From Gavia stellata (lineage: Eukaryota; Chordata; Aves; Gaviiformes; Gaviidae): a DNA stretch of 64,000 nt. The notes under the pieces are model-generated. The model saw only the letters and a program-made list of their open reading frames with translations, was not told the DNA's origin and made no database searches. Each line of letters starts with the position of its first letter. Position 1 is the first letter of the stretch. A program made the position numbers and the translations under genes. Of this stretch, positions 25,001 to 40,000 are shown one piece after another. The DNA lies in NCBI RefSeq assembly GCF_030936135.1, contig NC_082602.1:30631965-30695964 (forward strand), given 5' to 3'.

Positions 25001-27985
25001 GGCTTATAATTGAAAATCATCCTTGACTAGCTATAGGGATACTGGTTAGGTTACACTGGGATTAGACTACTGTCTGGTTTCTTTCTCTCTATGCAAGAGA
25101 CTTGTGGAATCAATTTGATCTGAAGGCAAAAGCTTTGCTGCATTTAATCATCTTCAATGTGATCTCTCAATGTGATCAGGTGTTCTCTCTGGAGTTTGAG
25201 TTCTCTGCTCCAAGCATCATTATCCTTTAGGGCCTGATGTTCAGTCTTACTAGATGTCTTGGCATAAACTGCCTTGTGTGTGAGTCAGTGAGGGGATGAG
25301 AATACCATGATGGAAAGATTTTCAGTGACTTAGGTACTGCTCCATGGAGCATTTGGGGTTAGTGGGTTCTCTGATCCTCAGCACAAAAAGGTCAGACAAG
25401 TGTCCTTTGTTAATTTTCTGTCAAATAAGTCCATGTGACTGACAGTAGCTATTTGTGACAACTGCACTGATCTGTCTGATTAGGCAGTGTTAATGCTAAG
25501 CAGTGTTAATAAGTTATAGTAGAGAACATGGTGCTCTGAACATGATCCCCAGTTCTGTTTATTACCTCTAGCATGATACTCTAAAGGCAACCAATCCTTC
25601 CTGGGTTCTAGGAAATTGTTTTAAAATTGCTATTAAAATGAGCACATGAGAGCACACATCAGCCATTAAAACTGGTACAGCTGTACGGGCATGGGGTCTC
25701 CTCAGTTATCTGCTTATAGCTCTATTCTCTTACTGCTGATAGAAAAATTTCATGTCCAGGGAAGAGTCGAACTCCTTTTGGCCCATCTGGGGATGGAAAA
25801 GGACTGGAAAATAGCCCAAGCTGATTGCTATTAATGAAAATTCAGGGGAGCTGAACATGAGTACTCTGGTATCCCTCTGAAAAGATACAAGAATAGATGT
25901 GCCAAGGTCTAGTTTTGTCAACTTCTAACAAGCTAAGCTTCCAACATGCAAATGGTGCAAATGTGATTTGCTCTGTCCCTTGGATCTAGTAGAGGGCTTT
26001 GAGTTAAAGGAATAAAGTTTGTATATCCAACTCCTCTTCATGTTGGAGGGTAGAGATACCTCTATCAAGCTGCCTCAGTGCTCATGTTATAAAAAAGTGA
26101 CTGGTTCATGTTAACAAAAGAGCAAGTGGCTGACTCACACCATAAACTAGATACTGTTTAATCACCTACAGAAAGCTGTTTACTAACTGCTCCAGCAATG
26201 GGCTACAAGGCCAAATGTATAAATCATGAAGAGCAGCTGATTGCCAAATTCACTTTATTAATATCTTCATTCTTCCAAACAGAGCAGTGCTAGAACCTAG
26301 ACTGTTAAGTAGCTTTGCCCTGAATATAACTGTGATCAGCAGACCTGGTTTTAGGGGATCTTTATTTTTTTTGTCCAGGCTCAGTTGATAAAGGCCAAAG
26401 GAAGGGTGTGGAGATGGGTAATATCCTCTACTGCAGAAAGAGCAGGTTTGTGCTTCTTAGGTATGATATGCCCAGTAACTGGAAGTGTCAATTAATGTAG
26501 AGTGATAAGGCAGCAGTTCCTGCCTTTCTTGCTGTAGCATAATTTTTTTGGACTCTCAATATATGAAACCAAGGTCAGGGGTTTGAAGGGCATGTTCTAA
26601 CTAAGGCTTAGAGTAGCAAAGAGGTCTAGGGAGTTGGTACTCTTCAGATACATAGGTGACATGCTTTTGGCAGCTTGGACTTGATGACAAGCCTCCGAGG
26701 TACCCTTTCTTTGCCTGCTCAGCAGCTGGATAAGCATGTCTTCTCTCACCAGAGAACATGTTAGGATTGCTGATTAACACAGTCACTGGAAAGTGAAAAC
26801 TTCAAAACCATAAACCAGATATGAGTGAGCTAATTCTGGGTCAGTCTGGGCTCAGCGACCGAAATTCTGACTTAGGGGCATGGCTGAATGTACTAACTGT
26901 TTGGAAAACACCCTCCAACTTTCTTGGAATTATAGTTAAAGGGCAACTGGAGCCCATTGCTTCAGAATGCCTGGTGTTCTTCTTGTACAGGGATTTTAGT
27001 TAGTTGCTAGCTGACATACTATCTACTGACCGGGTTCCCTTGATTCTGTATGAAGGAATTTGAAAGGGTGTGGTTATTCATCTTGCAAAGTGTGATGTGT
27101 GCCATGTCCTGCATACCTATTTAGATACTAGCAAATATAAGTGAGATCTGAGTTGCTTCAGACAAAAAGCAGTCACCTGTACTAGATTTGTCTTGGCCAT
27201 TCAATCTGAAACATACCAGAAGAGATTAAAGTACTTGTTTCTAAGGGAGGAGCCTGTCTCTTATAAAAAAAAAAAAAAAAACTGCTTTCTCAGTTTTTGC
27301 TTCCCTGCTCTTGAAGGAAGAGACTCTGGAGGATGTGAGCAGCAGAACTACTTCTATATTTCCCAGATAGACTTCTATTGCACACATTGACTTCCAGGTC
27401 ACCACTTCTAAGTGGAAACTAACTATCACAGTTTTGACTTGTGCCCTATCTCATGCCGAACACACTGTCAGTATCTGAAATACTTGCCCAGTAAGAGCAG
27501 CTGATCATGAAGATACTACTTGTTCTGCAGACTTTGACATGTTTGTTACACCTACATATCTTTTAGCAATACCCTTCATATTTTAGCAATGCCCCCTCCT
27601 ATTGGACAGCTATAGTATTGAGTTTTCTTACTTCTACTACACTGAACTGTAGGAATTTTTTGGTTATACTTAATTTGGGAAGTTTTATACTGTTTTCTCC
27701 TAGGCAGTTTTCTACTCTTGCATAGAAAGAATTGACATCTGTTCCTTGTCTGACTTCATCAGGTTTCAGCTTTTTGTGGAGGTGGATGCAGCATGGGTTA
27801 AAGATTTATGGGGACAGGTGACTTGAGATCTCTTAAGAGGCTTAAAGCATTGCATAAGCATGCTTCATTATTGTACCAGGACTCTTTAGGGGCAAACTAC
27901 TGAAATAACTTGTAGTATTGCTTAACAAATGACTTAAGTAACCATGCTTCTAACTCATGTCTACTAAACCTCCTGTTTGTTTCAG
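22089..27985 (+). other. ACSL5: Putative first intron of ACSL5
   Basis: It runs from the proposed donor GTAAGT at 22089 to the acceptor at 27984-27985. The plus strand is visibly T- and G-rich throughout. No coding exon or CR1 was recognised. It depends on the first-exon call. Confidence 0.4.
24171..24190 (+). repeat. C-rich tract in putative ACSL5 intron 1
   Basis: C4-TG-C6-T-C7 on the plus strand gives G-runs on the template strand that could fold as a quadruplex. It lies about 2.1 kb after the proposed first exon. Confidence 0.6.
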
Positions 27986-28015
27986 GTTCAACTCTGGCTC
28001 CACTGATCCAGCACA
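27986..28015 (+). other. ACSL5: ACSL5 5' UTR part of first coding exon
   Basis: The exon follows the acceptor TTTGTTTCAG at 27976-27985 and has 30 untranslated bases before the ATG at 28016. No upstream ATG occurs in this piece. Confidence 0.8.
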
Positions 28016-31000
28016 ATGATCTGGATACTTCAAGTCTTGTTCTCACCGCTCCCAACACCAGCATTGATTAGTCTTATTGTATTTGGAGCTGGCGTCTTCC
28101 TGTGGGTGATAAGCAGGCCAAAACCTGTTTTTCCTCCTGTTGACTTGAACAAGCAGTCAATAGGAATTGAGGTAATACTTATTCTGCTTGTGGGCATGAA
28201 CTATTTTTGAGAAGCTTAATCTGAATACTGATCCATTCTGACTCTGAGTATCAGTGGAAACTCTCCTGTCTGATACACACAGCCTTCTTGCTGAGGTGTA
28301 CCACTCAACAGTATGGTGAGGAGAAAGGAAGTCATAAGACACTAAGAGTAAGAAACAGCGGCTCTTGACAACAGGGTTGGGTGGACTTTTTACCAGCTGG
28401 TCTTGGCTGTCACTGACTTTTTTTCCTGTATTTTAAATGCTTTGCATCAGCTTTGAGGATGGTGCTAGACTACGATGCTAGACTTCATGTAACTAGGCAA
28501 GTTGTAGCACTCAATCTTAGTCAAGGTCCCTCTAATAACCTGTAATTGAATATTAATCTAGGCCATCAAGAAAATTCCTCTGCATATGACTGAGTAGATC
28601 AAAATCAGGAAGGAAAATGAGACTTCCCTAACAATGCAATGCTATTGAAGTGCTTTAAAGGGGATTGCTGGGAGAATGACTGAGGAACAAATGACACTGC
28701 ATCTGTTCTGCACTGTTTCATAACTATGCTCTGTTCCTAGGGAGGAGCCAGAAGAGGTGCACTCTTGACAGATAATAACCTGCTTTCTTATTACTTTGAA
28801 GATGGTAAAACCTTGTATGAAATTTTCCAGAGAGGACTGCACGCTTCTGGTAAGCTTTGCATCTGCTAGTTAGTACTTGCCTATCACAGTAAATAAAATT
28901 ATTTCAAGCTCTTTTGCCTTGCCTCTTTTCTGTAGTAATAACTCAGGCTAGCAAAAGCTTTCCTAGCCTTCGGTGGGGTGGAGTGACAAGTGACCATATT
29001 TCCCCCCTCCCTGCCCACTGATTTAGAAATAGTCTTAGTTGGCAGACTGGGCAGGAATAAACATCAGAAGCTTAAGATGTAGAGTTCACTGAAAAGTCAG
29101 CACATAGCAAGCATCAGAGAGGGTTGGGGGAAACACCTCCACTTTGTCTTATGGTGTGGGTTTTAGTGTAAAATTACTGCCTGCTTAAAACAGGTATGAG
29201 TTTGTGCCCATGTGACTTCAGGAGTCCCATGCATGGAACTATGTGATAGCTTGCAAGCTATCTCAAGCTCACATGGATTGTGAAATGGGAAAATATTACC
29301 AGGTCTTGGGAGTATTGCTTGTAAGGATAGAGCCAACAGTCTTACAATCTTGGTTTGGGCAGAGTGCTTAACTATGGACACTGTGCACTTCCATGCTCCA
29401 TGCAGTTAGCTGGATGTCTGACTGAAAATATTTCCCACTTACAAGTGTTTCATTAAAGTGCTATGCAGCTTCAGTACTGAGCTTTACAGCTGCTTTTCTG
29501 AACTCTTCCATTAGGAAATGGCAACTGTTTAGGCTACAGAAAACCCAACCAACCTTATCAGTGGCTGACATACAAACAGGTGAGTATTGTACATGACAGA
29601 TGATTTTAATTTGGGATACTGTCTTCTAACACTAAAGCGGGGGAAAACTATCTTACAGGTTTTGGACAGAGCTCAATACCTGGGATCAGGGCTTCTGCAA
29701 AAAGGATGCAAACCATCATCAAACCAGTTCATTGGCATTTTTGCTCAGAATAGGCCAGAGGTAAGCAACAAATTGAATATTCTTTCCCAGAATATTCTAG
29801 CTCCTCTGAGAGGAGGATCTGTATTTAAATAGTTTGAGGCCACATGAGGAACAATCACACTGGCTTTTCCTTTCCCAGTTCTCTTATTACTGACTGAGCA
29901 CATACTATGCCAGGCATGTAATACTATCATTTTGAACCCTCACTACCCTATGAATCTCATGGATATGCTCCTTACACAACTCCTACTACTAAAGTCTGCA
30001 TGGGCTAGTCAAGCCATATGAAAGCTGTAGGTAATCCTGTCCTGTGAGCTGCTAATTTTTCTTAGCTCTGCTGTTTTCTCTCTTCAGTGGATCATTTCAG
30101 AGTATGCTTGCTACACCTACTCAATGGTTGCTGTTCCACTCTATGACACTCTGGGGCCAGAGGCCATTGTATATATTGTTAACAAAGGTAAATATTGACT
30201 TCCACTATTTCATAATGATTTGTCTAAGAAGCTTTGTTTTGAGAAGGCTGAAGTTCAAGGGAAGTTGATGGAAAAATCAGAGTAGCTTTAATCTTACTGC
30301 CCTTATACTTTTATAGACACTTAATTTCTGTAAATGAAGCTGCTTTGCAGGGGACATGGTTCAATGTCTAGAAAAAGTCAGTGGGATTCTTATGTCTCCT
30401 AGTGTCTTGAGTGCAAATCCACTGAAGACCTGCTAAGTCCTGTGGACCATACTGCAATCAGAGTGCTCAACTATTTGCTATTTGAGGTTTTGCAATCTTG
30501 AACTCCCACACTGTCAAACGATCAGACAATGCACACAGGCTTGCATACAAATTAAGACCAGATATGTGTCTCTGATTTAAAGTTGTAGGATGTAAAGAGT
30601 AGATGAGGGACGTGTAAAGATATGCCTAAATCTGTTTAACCTATCTGATTAGGGCCTGTTATTCTACAGAAGCAAGAACTAGCATGCTATCATGGAAGAA
30701 AACTGGTGAGGAAGCTTGAATAAATCTTCAAACTTTCTTCCCCCAGTCTTAGGGGAGATATGGGGGGAAAAATACACACTGCTGTCACAATGATCTGGGA
30801 TCCAACCCATAAAGAGGATTTGCCAAGCAAAATCACCTTAACAGTTTTGCTGGTGAACCTTGCAAACAGGTCTTGCCTTGGGAATACACAGCTGTGACTT
30901 ACTAGGCTAACGGGGAACTGGCATGTTCAGGCAAATCCAATTCCTCTGTCAACCTAATGGGAAATGCTTTTGTAATTGTATAAAACTGTCTTGCACACGC

Positions 31001-34000
31001 AGGGAACCTGAGGCATTAACTTAAGAATTTTACCTACCTCTTTCAAACAGGTTTAAATTTCTTTAGGTTTAGTCATCTTCCTTAAATCTAAGCAAGTAGT
31101 GAGTACAATTCTGAGCTTTTACGGCAATACCAAAAGTTTAAATGCTTATCATCTTGACTATGACTGAAGATATTTGTTTTCAGTTCCTCAGCATTTGCCC
31201 TCACTTTGTATAGCTAGAATCTCAGGTTTGCCCAATCAGTTGGCCATGGTAGGAGGAACATTCTTGGCAGTGTAAGCCAGCCCCTGAAGCTATATAAACA
31301 AATGCAAATGGCTTTAGAACAAGCCAATGCTATGTTCTAAATGTATGTGCTACTGAGCTGTCACTCATTAGCCTCATGTTTTCTAAACAGACTTCTGAAA
31401 TATAATTTCTTTCCTGTAGCTGACATAAGCATAGTGATCTGTGACAAGCCTGAGAAGGCACAGATCTTGCTTGAGAACTGTGAGCAAGAAAAGACCCCAT
31501 GTCTGAAGACTATCATTCTTATGGATCTCTTTGATAAAGAGCTCAAGGACAGAGGAGCTAAAGTGGGAGTTGAAATTCTAGCACTGCCGGAGGTTGAGGT
31601 AGGTGACTAAAGGCTTCTGCTTGATCTTGCAGAGGAATACCTTGCCAGCTAGACATCGGGACCTTCTCTGGCAACAATGATACTTTAATGCACGCATTAT
31701 CCAATTGTCACACCTGTACCTGAATCATTCTGAAACTTGATATATCTAGCCAAATGGACTTGCAGAGTTCAAACCACTGACTAAAGTTGTGTCCATCTGT
31801 TGTGGACAGTCGGTATGCATTAAACTGAAGACTTCCTTAGCTTAATTCATGGTGCAGTTGTAACAGGATTTATCAGGCTTCTAAGCTGGCAGTTGAGTCT
31901 AATTGAAACTGTAAGTGCAAATTACTGGCTGCTTTGACATCCCAATACTAGGCTTAATCTTCCAGATATAATGCAGAAATGTGTAAGAGATGTGGCCTAC
32001 ATCAAATAAAATGAAACATCCCCACTCAGGACTTCCAAATTCCTTAAGTAGTTCTTATCACTTTTTACACACTCAAAATCATGCTTTCCACAACCCCAGG
32101 AGTCAGCGTTTCCAAGGTGTGTATACTAAATTCAGGAAGACGTTCAACATCTGTCTCAGACAGAGTATCAAGAGGCAAAGTAAAAACAAGTGTTGCATTT
32201 GAAATGCAATTACCTATTCATTTACTGTTGTTGCACGTCTTTCTGTTGCAACTGTTAAGCTGCTTTTTCTCTCTAACACAGGAGCTGGGAAGAAACAACA
32301 TCAGACAACCAGTTGTAAGTATCTCTGTGGAAGAGTTTTAAATTTGCAAAACTAGTCTCTGAAAAGACCTCTTGCCGTGCTGCTAGTAGAGGAGGCTGGC
32401 AGGGTTTTTTGTATCTTGTGCTGTTTCCAAACAGAATTGCTGGTTTATTCTCCTTTAGGAAGTATATATGTAAATACTGATAAGCAACATAATCCTTTCT
32501 CTGTTGACCTCATGGCTTTTTCCCTCCAGCCTCCTAAGCCTGAAGATCTTTGCATCGTGTGTTTTACCAGTGGAACCACAGGTAAGAGAATATAGTGATG
32601 CTTCCCCACTAAAACAATCACCCTGTGCTGGAAAAAAAAAAGCTTTCCAGCACAAAAAAGGAAATGCTAACAACATAGAAGTAAAACAGTAAATTAGAGC
32701 AGTGCCAAGCCACTGCTGCAGTTTTACTTGGGACATTGTCACTACAAGTCAAGTGCACTAAGACAAAGCTTCTTAGAGATGGGGGGAAGAATAGACAAAT
32801 TCATGTTGTCTTACCCTATGAAAAATACAGGGTCTTAATGTTTAAAAGATTGGTTGCTTAACTGTGCCTGTATTCTGATCCACAGGGGCTAGAGAAACAT
32901 GCAGCATTTTCTATGCTACTCATAATTACTCTGCTGTTTCAGTAGACATTTCCTTTATATAATATCCATAGCTGAAAGTGCTCAAGATAAGGCATATTTG
33001 TAATCTCTAAGACAAAGCATGCTATGACTGAGCCTAATACCAAGATAGTTCAAACTGAGCCAAACAAGGCATGGGAAACTGACAGTAGAAGCAGTCAGAG
33101 ACACAGCTGACTTTGCTCGATCTCCCTAAAGGTAACCCTAAAGGAGCCATGCTGACCCATCAAAATGTTGTTGCAAATGCTGCTGCCTTCCTTAGAAGCA
33201 CAGAGGTAAGCTACTGCTAATGGTGGTCTCTAGGCTACGATGTCACTCAGTCATGAAACTAGCTTTAATGTGGGCATTTTATGCAAACCATTCACTCCCA
33301 GCAAACTCATGCTTTCCTGAGTGACCATATTTCAATGGGACAATACTATTGCAAGAAACTTGGTTTAATCTTGAACAAGAATTGTACTCAGAAGTTATTC
33401 TAGAATGAGTCAATCCTAAATGCCAAGAGTACTAATCTACCCTATTTCAGGTCTTGCCAAAACATAAAACTAATCTTGACCTAGTATGGCTGAGTTATAG
33501 CTGTGAATTTTGAAGAGGTGATGGATGAGCCAGAGTTGCTTCAGTCATTTGAAGTGTCTGTTTCAAAGTACTCAAATTGCTCCAAAATTTATTCCCTTTC
33601 TACTTAAGAGTAACTCAAGCAGGCATAGGGAGTGCTAACCTACTTCTATTTCTTTCCCCTCTAGGACACAATTGAGTGTACAAGTTCAGATATCACCATA
33701 TCCTATCTTCCCTTGGCTCACATGTTTGAGAGAGTTGTACAGGTAACTAAGTAGACTGTGTGCATGCTATTAAGCTTCTGTAGGAGATCTTGGATGTATG
33801 AACTAGTTCAGACAGTAACACTTGTTAGAAGCCATACCTGAATGGTTAAGACCTACCTAAAATAACCTCTGAAATGACTACATAATGCCTAGTTACTTCT
33901 CCAAGATACGGCTACTATCTTCATTAAATGAAGCTTTGTTCTTCAGTCCAGCCTCACTGAGTCTGTGATTTACTAAGAAATCAGCAAGGGAAATTAACAG

Positions 34001-37000
34001 CATCAAGCCCTTAGTCAAACATAGTGAAAGGTAATACATGAAGGGGAAGCAGTTTAAGACCAGTGGATTTAGTACTCTGAGGTAAACACTGGTATGTTCT
34101 CCACTGTTTACTCTGGGCTATGTCATCCTGCCTGTTTCCTAAACTTAAGTTCTAGTCTTCCAATTAATGCACTTCCTCCAGCATGTTGTAGAAGTAATGC
34201 TCCCTACAGGGAACATAAGCAACTTTGTGGCAAGTTCTAATTCTTCTACATGTAATGGTCTCAGAACAGTCTCTTAACTTCAGTTCCCAACCCAGTATTT
34301 AAAACAGAATGTGTCTTGTCCTATTCCTTGTCAAGCTGTTAAATTCTTCTGTTGCCTTGTATTTAATTTTCCAGGTATCTCAAAAGATATCAAAATAGAA
34401 CAGCTGTTACATATGTGGTGAAGCTCATACTAATTGCATTCAACCATAATGTGAAACTTTGTTTTGTGGTGCTCATGGACTACAAATCAAAGTTGCATGC
34501 CAGAACTTAATCTAGGCATCTGAGCTTCTATAAATCAAATTATAGTAAAAGGTATGATAGCTTTCTGTATTTCCTCAAAACCTATTCACACAAGAACTGT
34601 CCTACCACTGGGCACTGGAAATCATGCTGCTTTCCATAGACAAATAATTATGGCTAATGAAGCTAGGAATTATCCTTGACTAAGCTTAGTGTCGTCAATT
34701 TTTAGACTGTAGTCTACAGCTGTGGAGCACAAGTAGGCTTCTTCCAAGGAGACATCAAGTTGCTAACAGATGACATGAAAACCTTGAAGCCAACGTTATT
34801 TCCAGTTGTACCAAGACTGCTCAATAGAATATATGACAAGGTATGTGAGCAATTTTAGCTAAATTATCTTCATGTTCATATAACTAAGCAAGCATACAAG
34901 TTTAATATTGAATGCATCATAACATCACCACTAGTTAATTACTCCTTAGCTGGAAGAATTCTTTAAAATCCTTTCCGAGTAGATGGGAAGAGCCCTGGGA
35001 CCTGGAATGTAACAGTGTATCCAGCCATGACTGGCAAAAAGTTTATTTTTGGAATGCAGATGAAGCAAGTGCAAAGCTAGAAGGGTCCCTATACCTCAAA
35101 GCTATGGCTGAAGCATGTCAGCAGTAACACAAATTGGTATTGCCCCTTGTTCATCTTCTACACCATGGCAGTAGTGAAGACAGACCCTAGAACATCAAAG
35201 TAAGATATGGTGCCTGCTAACAAAGCAAGAACTGGAGGTACAGATGTGAGTTAAACCCAAGAGTTACTGATACTTTCCTTGCAGATACAAAGTGCTGCAA
35301 AGAGCCCAGTGAAACGTTGCCTATTAAACTTTGCTGTCATTATGAAGACAGCTGAAATAAAACAGGGCATAATTCGAAATGACAGCATTTGGGATCAGCT
35401 AATCTTCAAAAAAGTTCAGGTACGTTATTCCAACTGTAAGTAAGTAACCTGAGCAATGTAGTATTGGAAGATCTGATGGCTTCTGTTTCACTTGTAGGAA
35501 ACCATGGGTGGAAGAGTGCGTATAATGGTAACAGGCGCAGCCCCTATATCTCCCTCTGTCCTGACATTTCTTAGAGCAGCACTGGGCTGTCAGGTAAGCT
35601 GAGGTTTTTTTTTTCTTAAAGTAAGACCTGTTTGATTATGCCCAAATAAGTGACTATGATACATCTGTGGTCCAGCCCAGCTTGTTCCTGGGGAGATTGC
35701 TGTCAGTCTTCAGTATTTACAGGCTGCTTGATCCGAGTTAACGGTAACAGGAACAAAACTCTGCAGGGCTGGCTTCAAACTGCACTACTAAAAAAACCCA
35801 TCCTGTAGGCTCTGGGAAGAGGAATAGAGCAGCAGAAATAGGAACATGCAGCACTCAAAGTCAGGCAGCTGCCTCTGAGCTTTGTGGCTTATCCTGACGG
35901 TCAATGAGCTCCCAATGTACTACATCTGAGAAGTTCAGAGAATCAGGTGACCAAAGCAAGGTTTGGATAGGTGAATTTGAACATCTGGTCACTCCAATAA
36001 GACCAATAAGGTCTTAAAGGCTAAGATTGTCTTGGCTTCCTTCCTAAGAAGGAGACCTGAGCATGGGCATAGTTAAAACTGTGCTCTTTAACACCAAGGA
36101 CTTATGTTCAAAGAATATTCATTCTTTCCTCATACAGATCTTTGAAGCTTATGGCCAGACTGAATGCTCAGCTGGATGCACCTTCTCAATGCCTGGAGAC
36201 TGGACAACAGGTATGGTAGCTGAGACTTGGAAACTCTTCCGCAGCTGTCAACACAAAGTGGCACTCAAGCTACACAAGGTGCTCTACTGCTTTTAGTTCA
36301 ATGAAAGTTAAATCCTGGGTTCTTAACCTCAAAGTGATTCTTGGTAGCAACAGTCACCTGTATGCTTAATAGGTACCAAGATTCTTGACTCAAGTAGGTG
36401 AGGGTCTTTTGTGTAAAGTGACATAGGTCAGCTTAGAACCTGCCCCAGTGTACAGGAAAGGAGTGTCTGTACAGAGCTGAGCAAACTGGCCAAGGACTTC
36501 CCAAATGGCTTTAAGAAACTAGCTTGAGCTCCCAAATAACTTGTTTAACTCAAAGAATTATGGCTAAAATATCAGACATGATACTTGACTATTTTCCTGA
36601 AGGACTACAAGATTTATCTTTCATCTTAGCAAGGATGTTTTTAATATTGGGTATTCTAAATTCAAGCTCAAGTCACCATCTTTGAGAACACAGTAACTGT
36701 AGCGCATAATGAGGATTAAATGCAAATGAATACCAGGGTCTATGAAGGAATTGTTCAAGGAACGTGTGGACGAGGCATTGTGGGACATGGTTTAATGGGC
36801 ATGGTGGTGTTAGTTGATGGTTGGACTTGATGATCTTACAGGTCTTTTCCAACCTTAGTGATTCTGTGAATTCTGTGGAGGCAAGTGTGGTACATGATCG
36901 GTGTGGTTGATTACACCAATAAATAGCTCTAAGCGTTGAGGTTTAGCCACTACTTATCCTGCATTAACTGTCTGAAAATGGCATTACAATAACTTTCTTG

Positions 37001-40000
37001 AACATTTGGTATCACACTCCTTTAAACAGTACTGGTTCTTGCTAAAGCAGTGAACAAAGAGCCATTAAGTATCTACTATCACTGAAGCCTTTCATATGTA
37101 GGGGGCACCTGAGTTCTCCCATCTCACTTCAAGACCTAGTTTTTCTAGCTTTAGGTCCAATAGGGCCAACTGCTAGCAGAATCCCCAAAACATAACTGTC
37201 CTTGTTTTTTTTTTTTCTCTTAGGCCATGTTGGAGCCCCTCTGGCTTGTAATATCATAAAACTAGATGATGTGGAAGAAATGAACTACTACTCTTCCAAC
37301 AATGAAGGCGAGGTAGGTACCATCTCCTGTGTGTATCAGGAAATACTGAAACATAGGACTTCGTTACTAACAATGTTCTGTGCTTACTATAGGTCTGCAT
37401 TAAAGGACCAAATGTGTTCAAGGGTTATCTGAAAGACCCTGAGAAGACAGCTGAAGCAATTGATAAAGATGGCTGGCTCCACACTGGAGACATAGGGAAA
37501 TGGTTGCCAGTGAGTAATTGCTTAATACAAACCACCCCTTGGATGTGAATTCCTGGCTAGTATATGGTCACCTGAAAAGCTGAAGAAGTGAATTCTAGGA
37601 TAAAAGCTTTACACGGTATTTTGTTATCATTCACCAAGAAACTCCAGGCAAAGCTCCAAAGACCAATTAGGTTACAAGATCACAAATAACACCTGATAGG
37701 CCAGTGGTTAAGACTATGTCACTTCCACAATGAAGAATAACAAGGTCGGAGGCCGTCTTGGGCTTAGCGACCATGAAATGATAGAGTTTTCAATTTTTAG
37801 CCAAGTAAGGAGGCGGGTGAGCAACACCGCTACCATGGACTTCCGGAGGGCAGACTTTGCCCTGTTCAGGACACTGGTTGGGAGGGTCCCTTGGGAGACG
37901 GTCCTAAAGGGCAAAGAGGCCCAGGAAGGCTGGACCTTCTTCAAGAAGGAAATCTTGAAGGCGCAGGAGCAGGCAGTGCCCATGTGCCGTAAGAAGAGCC
38001 AGCGGGGAAGACGGCCGGCCTGGCTGAACAAGGACCTTATGCTGAGGCTCGGGGAAAAAAAGAGAACTTACCACCTCTGGAAAAAGGGGCAGGCAAGTGA
38101 AGAAGAATACAAGGACCTTGTTAGGTCATGCAGGAAGGGAATTAGGAAGGCGAAAGCCCAGCTAGAGCTCAACCTGGCCACGGTCATGAGGGACAACAAA
38201 AAAAGCTTCTATAAATACATTAACAACAAAAAGAGAGCCAAGGAGGATCTCCATACTCTACTGGATGCGGCGGGGAACATTGTCATGAAGGATGAGGAAA
38301 AGGCTGAGGTACTTAATGCCTTCTTTGCCTCAGTCTTTAACAGCCACACCAGGTATCCCCAGGGTATCCGTCTCCCTCAGCTGGATGACAGGGATGGAGA
38401 GCAAAATAGGCTCCCCATGATCCAGGAGGAAGCAGTTAACGACCTGCTATGCCACCTGGACACTCACAAGTCTATGGGGCCTGATGGCATCCACCCAAGG
38501 GTGCTGAGGGAGCTGGCGGAGGAGCTTGCCAAGCCGCTCTCCATCATTTATCAACAGTCCTGGTCAACGGGGGAGGTCCCGGATGACTGGAGGCTTGCCA
38601 ACGTGACGCCCATCTACAAGAAGGGTCGGAAGGAGGATCCGGGGAAATACAGGCCTGTCAGCCTGACCTCGGTGCCAGGGAAGGTTATGGAGAGGCTCAT
38701 CTTGAGGGCGCTCACGGGACACGTGCAGGATACCCAAGGGATCAGGCCAAGCCAGCACGGGTTCATGAAAGGCAGGTCCTGCTTGACCAACCTGATCTCC
38801 TTCTATGACCAGGTGACCCATCTAGGGGATGAGGGGAAGGCTGTTGATGTTGTCTACCTGGACTTCAGCAAAGCCTTTGACACTGTCTCCCACAGTATTC
38901 TCCTAGAGAAGCTGGCGGCCCGTGGTTTAGACAGGTACACTCTTCGCTGGGTAAAAAACTGGCTGGATGGCCGAGCCCAGAGAGTTGTAGTGAATGGGGT
39001 GAAATCCAGCTGGCGGCCGTTCACGAGCGGAGTCCCCCAGGGCTCAGTTTTGGGACCGGTCTTGTTCAATGTCTTTATTGATGATCTGGATGAGGGGATA
39101 GAGTGCACCCTCAGCAAGTTTGCAGATGACACCAAGTTGGGAGGGAGTGTTGATCTGCTGGAGGGTAGGAAGGCTCTGCAGAGGGATCTGGACAGGCTGG
39201 ATCGATGGGCTGAGGCCAATTGTATGAGGTTCAATAAGGCCAAGTGCCGGGTTCTACACTTTGGCCACAACAACCCCAGACAACGCTACAGGCTTGGGGA
39301 CGAGTGGCTGGAAAGCTCCCCCGCAGAAAAGGACCTGGGGGTGCTGATCGACACCCAGCTGAATATGAGCCAGCAGTGTGCCCAGGTGGCCAAGAAGGCC
39401 AACGGCATCCTGGCCTGTGTCAGAAATGGTGTGGCCAGCAGGAGCAGGGAGGTGATCGTGCCCCTGTACTCGCGTCTGGTGAGGCCGCACCTCGAATACT
39501 GTGTTCAGTTTTGGGCCCCTCACTACAAGACAGACATTGAGGTGCTGGAGCGTGTCCAGAGAAGGGCGACGGAGCTGGTGAGGGGTCTGGAGCACAAGTC
39601 TTATGAGGAGCGGCTGAGGGAGCTGGGGTTGTTTAGCCTGGAGAAGAGGAGGCTGAGGGGAGACCTCATCGCTCTCTACAATTACCTGAAAGGGGGTTGC
39701 AGAGAGGTGGGTGCTGGTCTCTTCTCCCAAGTGACTAGTGACAGGACTAGAGGAAATGGCCTCAAGTTGCACCAGGGGAGGTTCAGGCTAGATATTAGGA
39801 AAAAGTTCTTTACTGAGAGAGTAGTGAAACATTGGAATAGGCTGCCCAGGGAGGTGGTAGAGTCACCCTCCCTGGAGGTATTCAAGGAGCGCGTGGATGT
39901 GGCATTGTGGGATGTAGCTTGATGGGCATGGAGCTGTGTGGTGTTGGGTGGGTTGGTTTTTGGTGTGTTGTGGTTTGTTGTTGTTGTGTGGTGTGTTTTT

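Noticed and set aside
36063-36296. 77-codon frame as a separate small gene
   Set aside because: It is an ACSL5 coding exon (36138-36210) with flanking intron read through.
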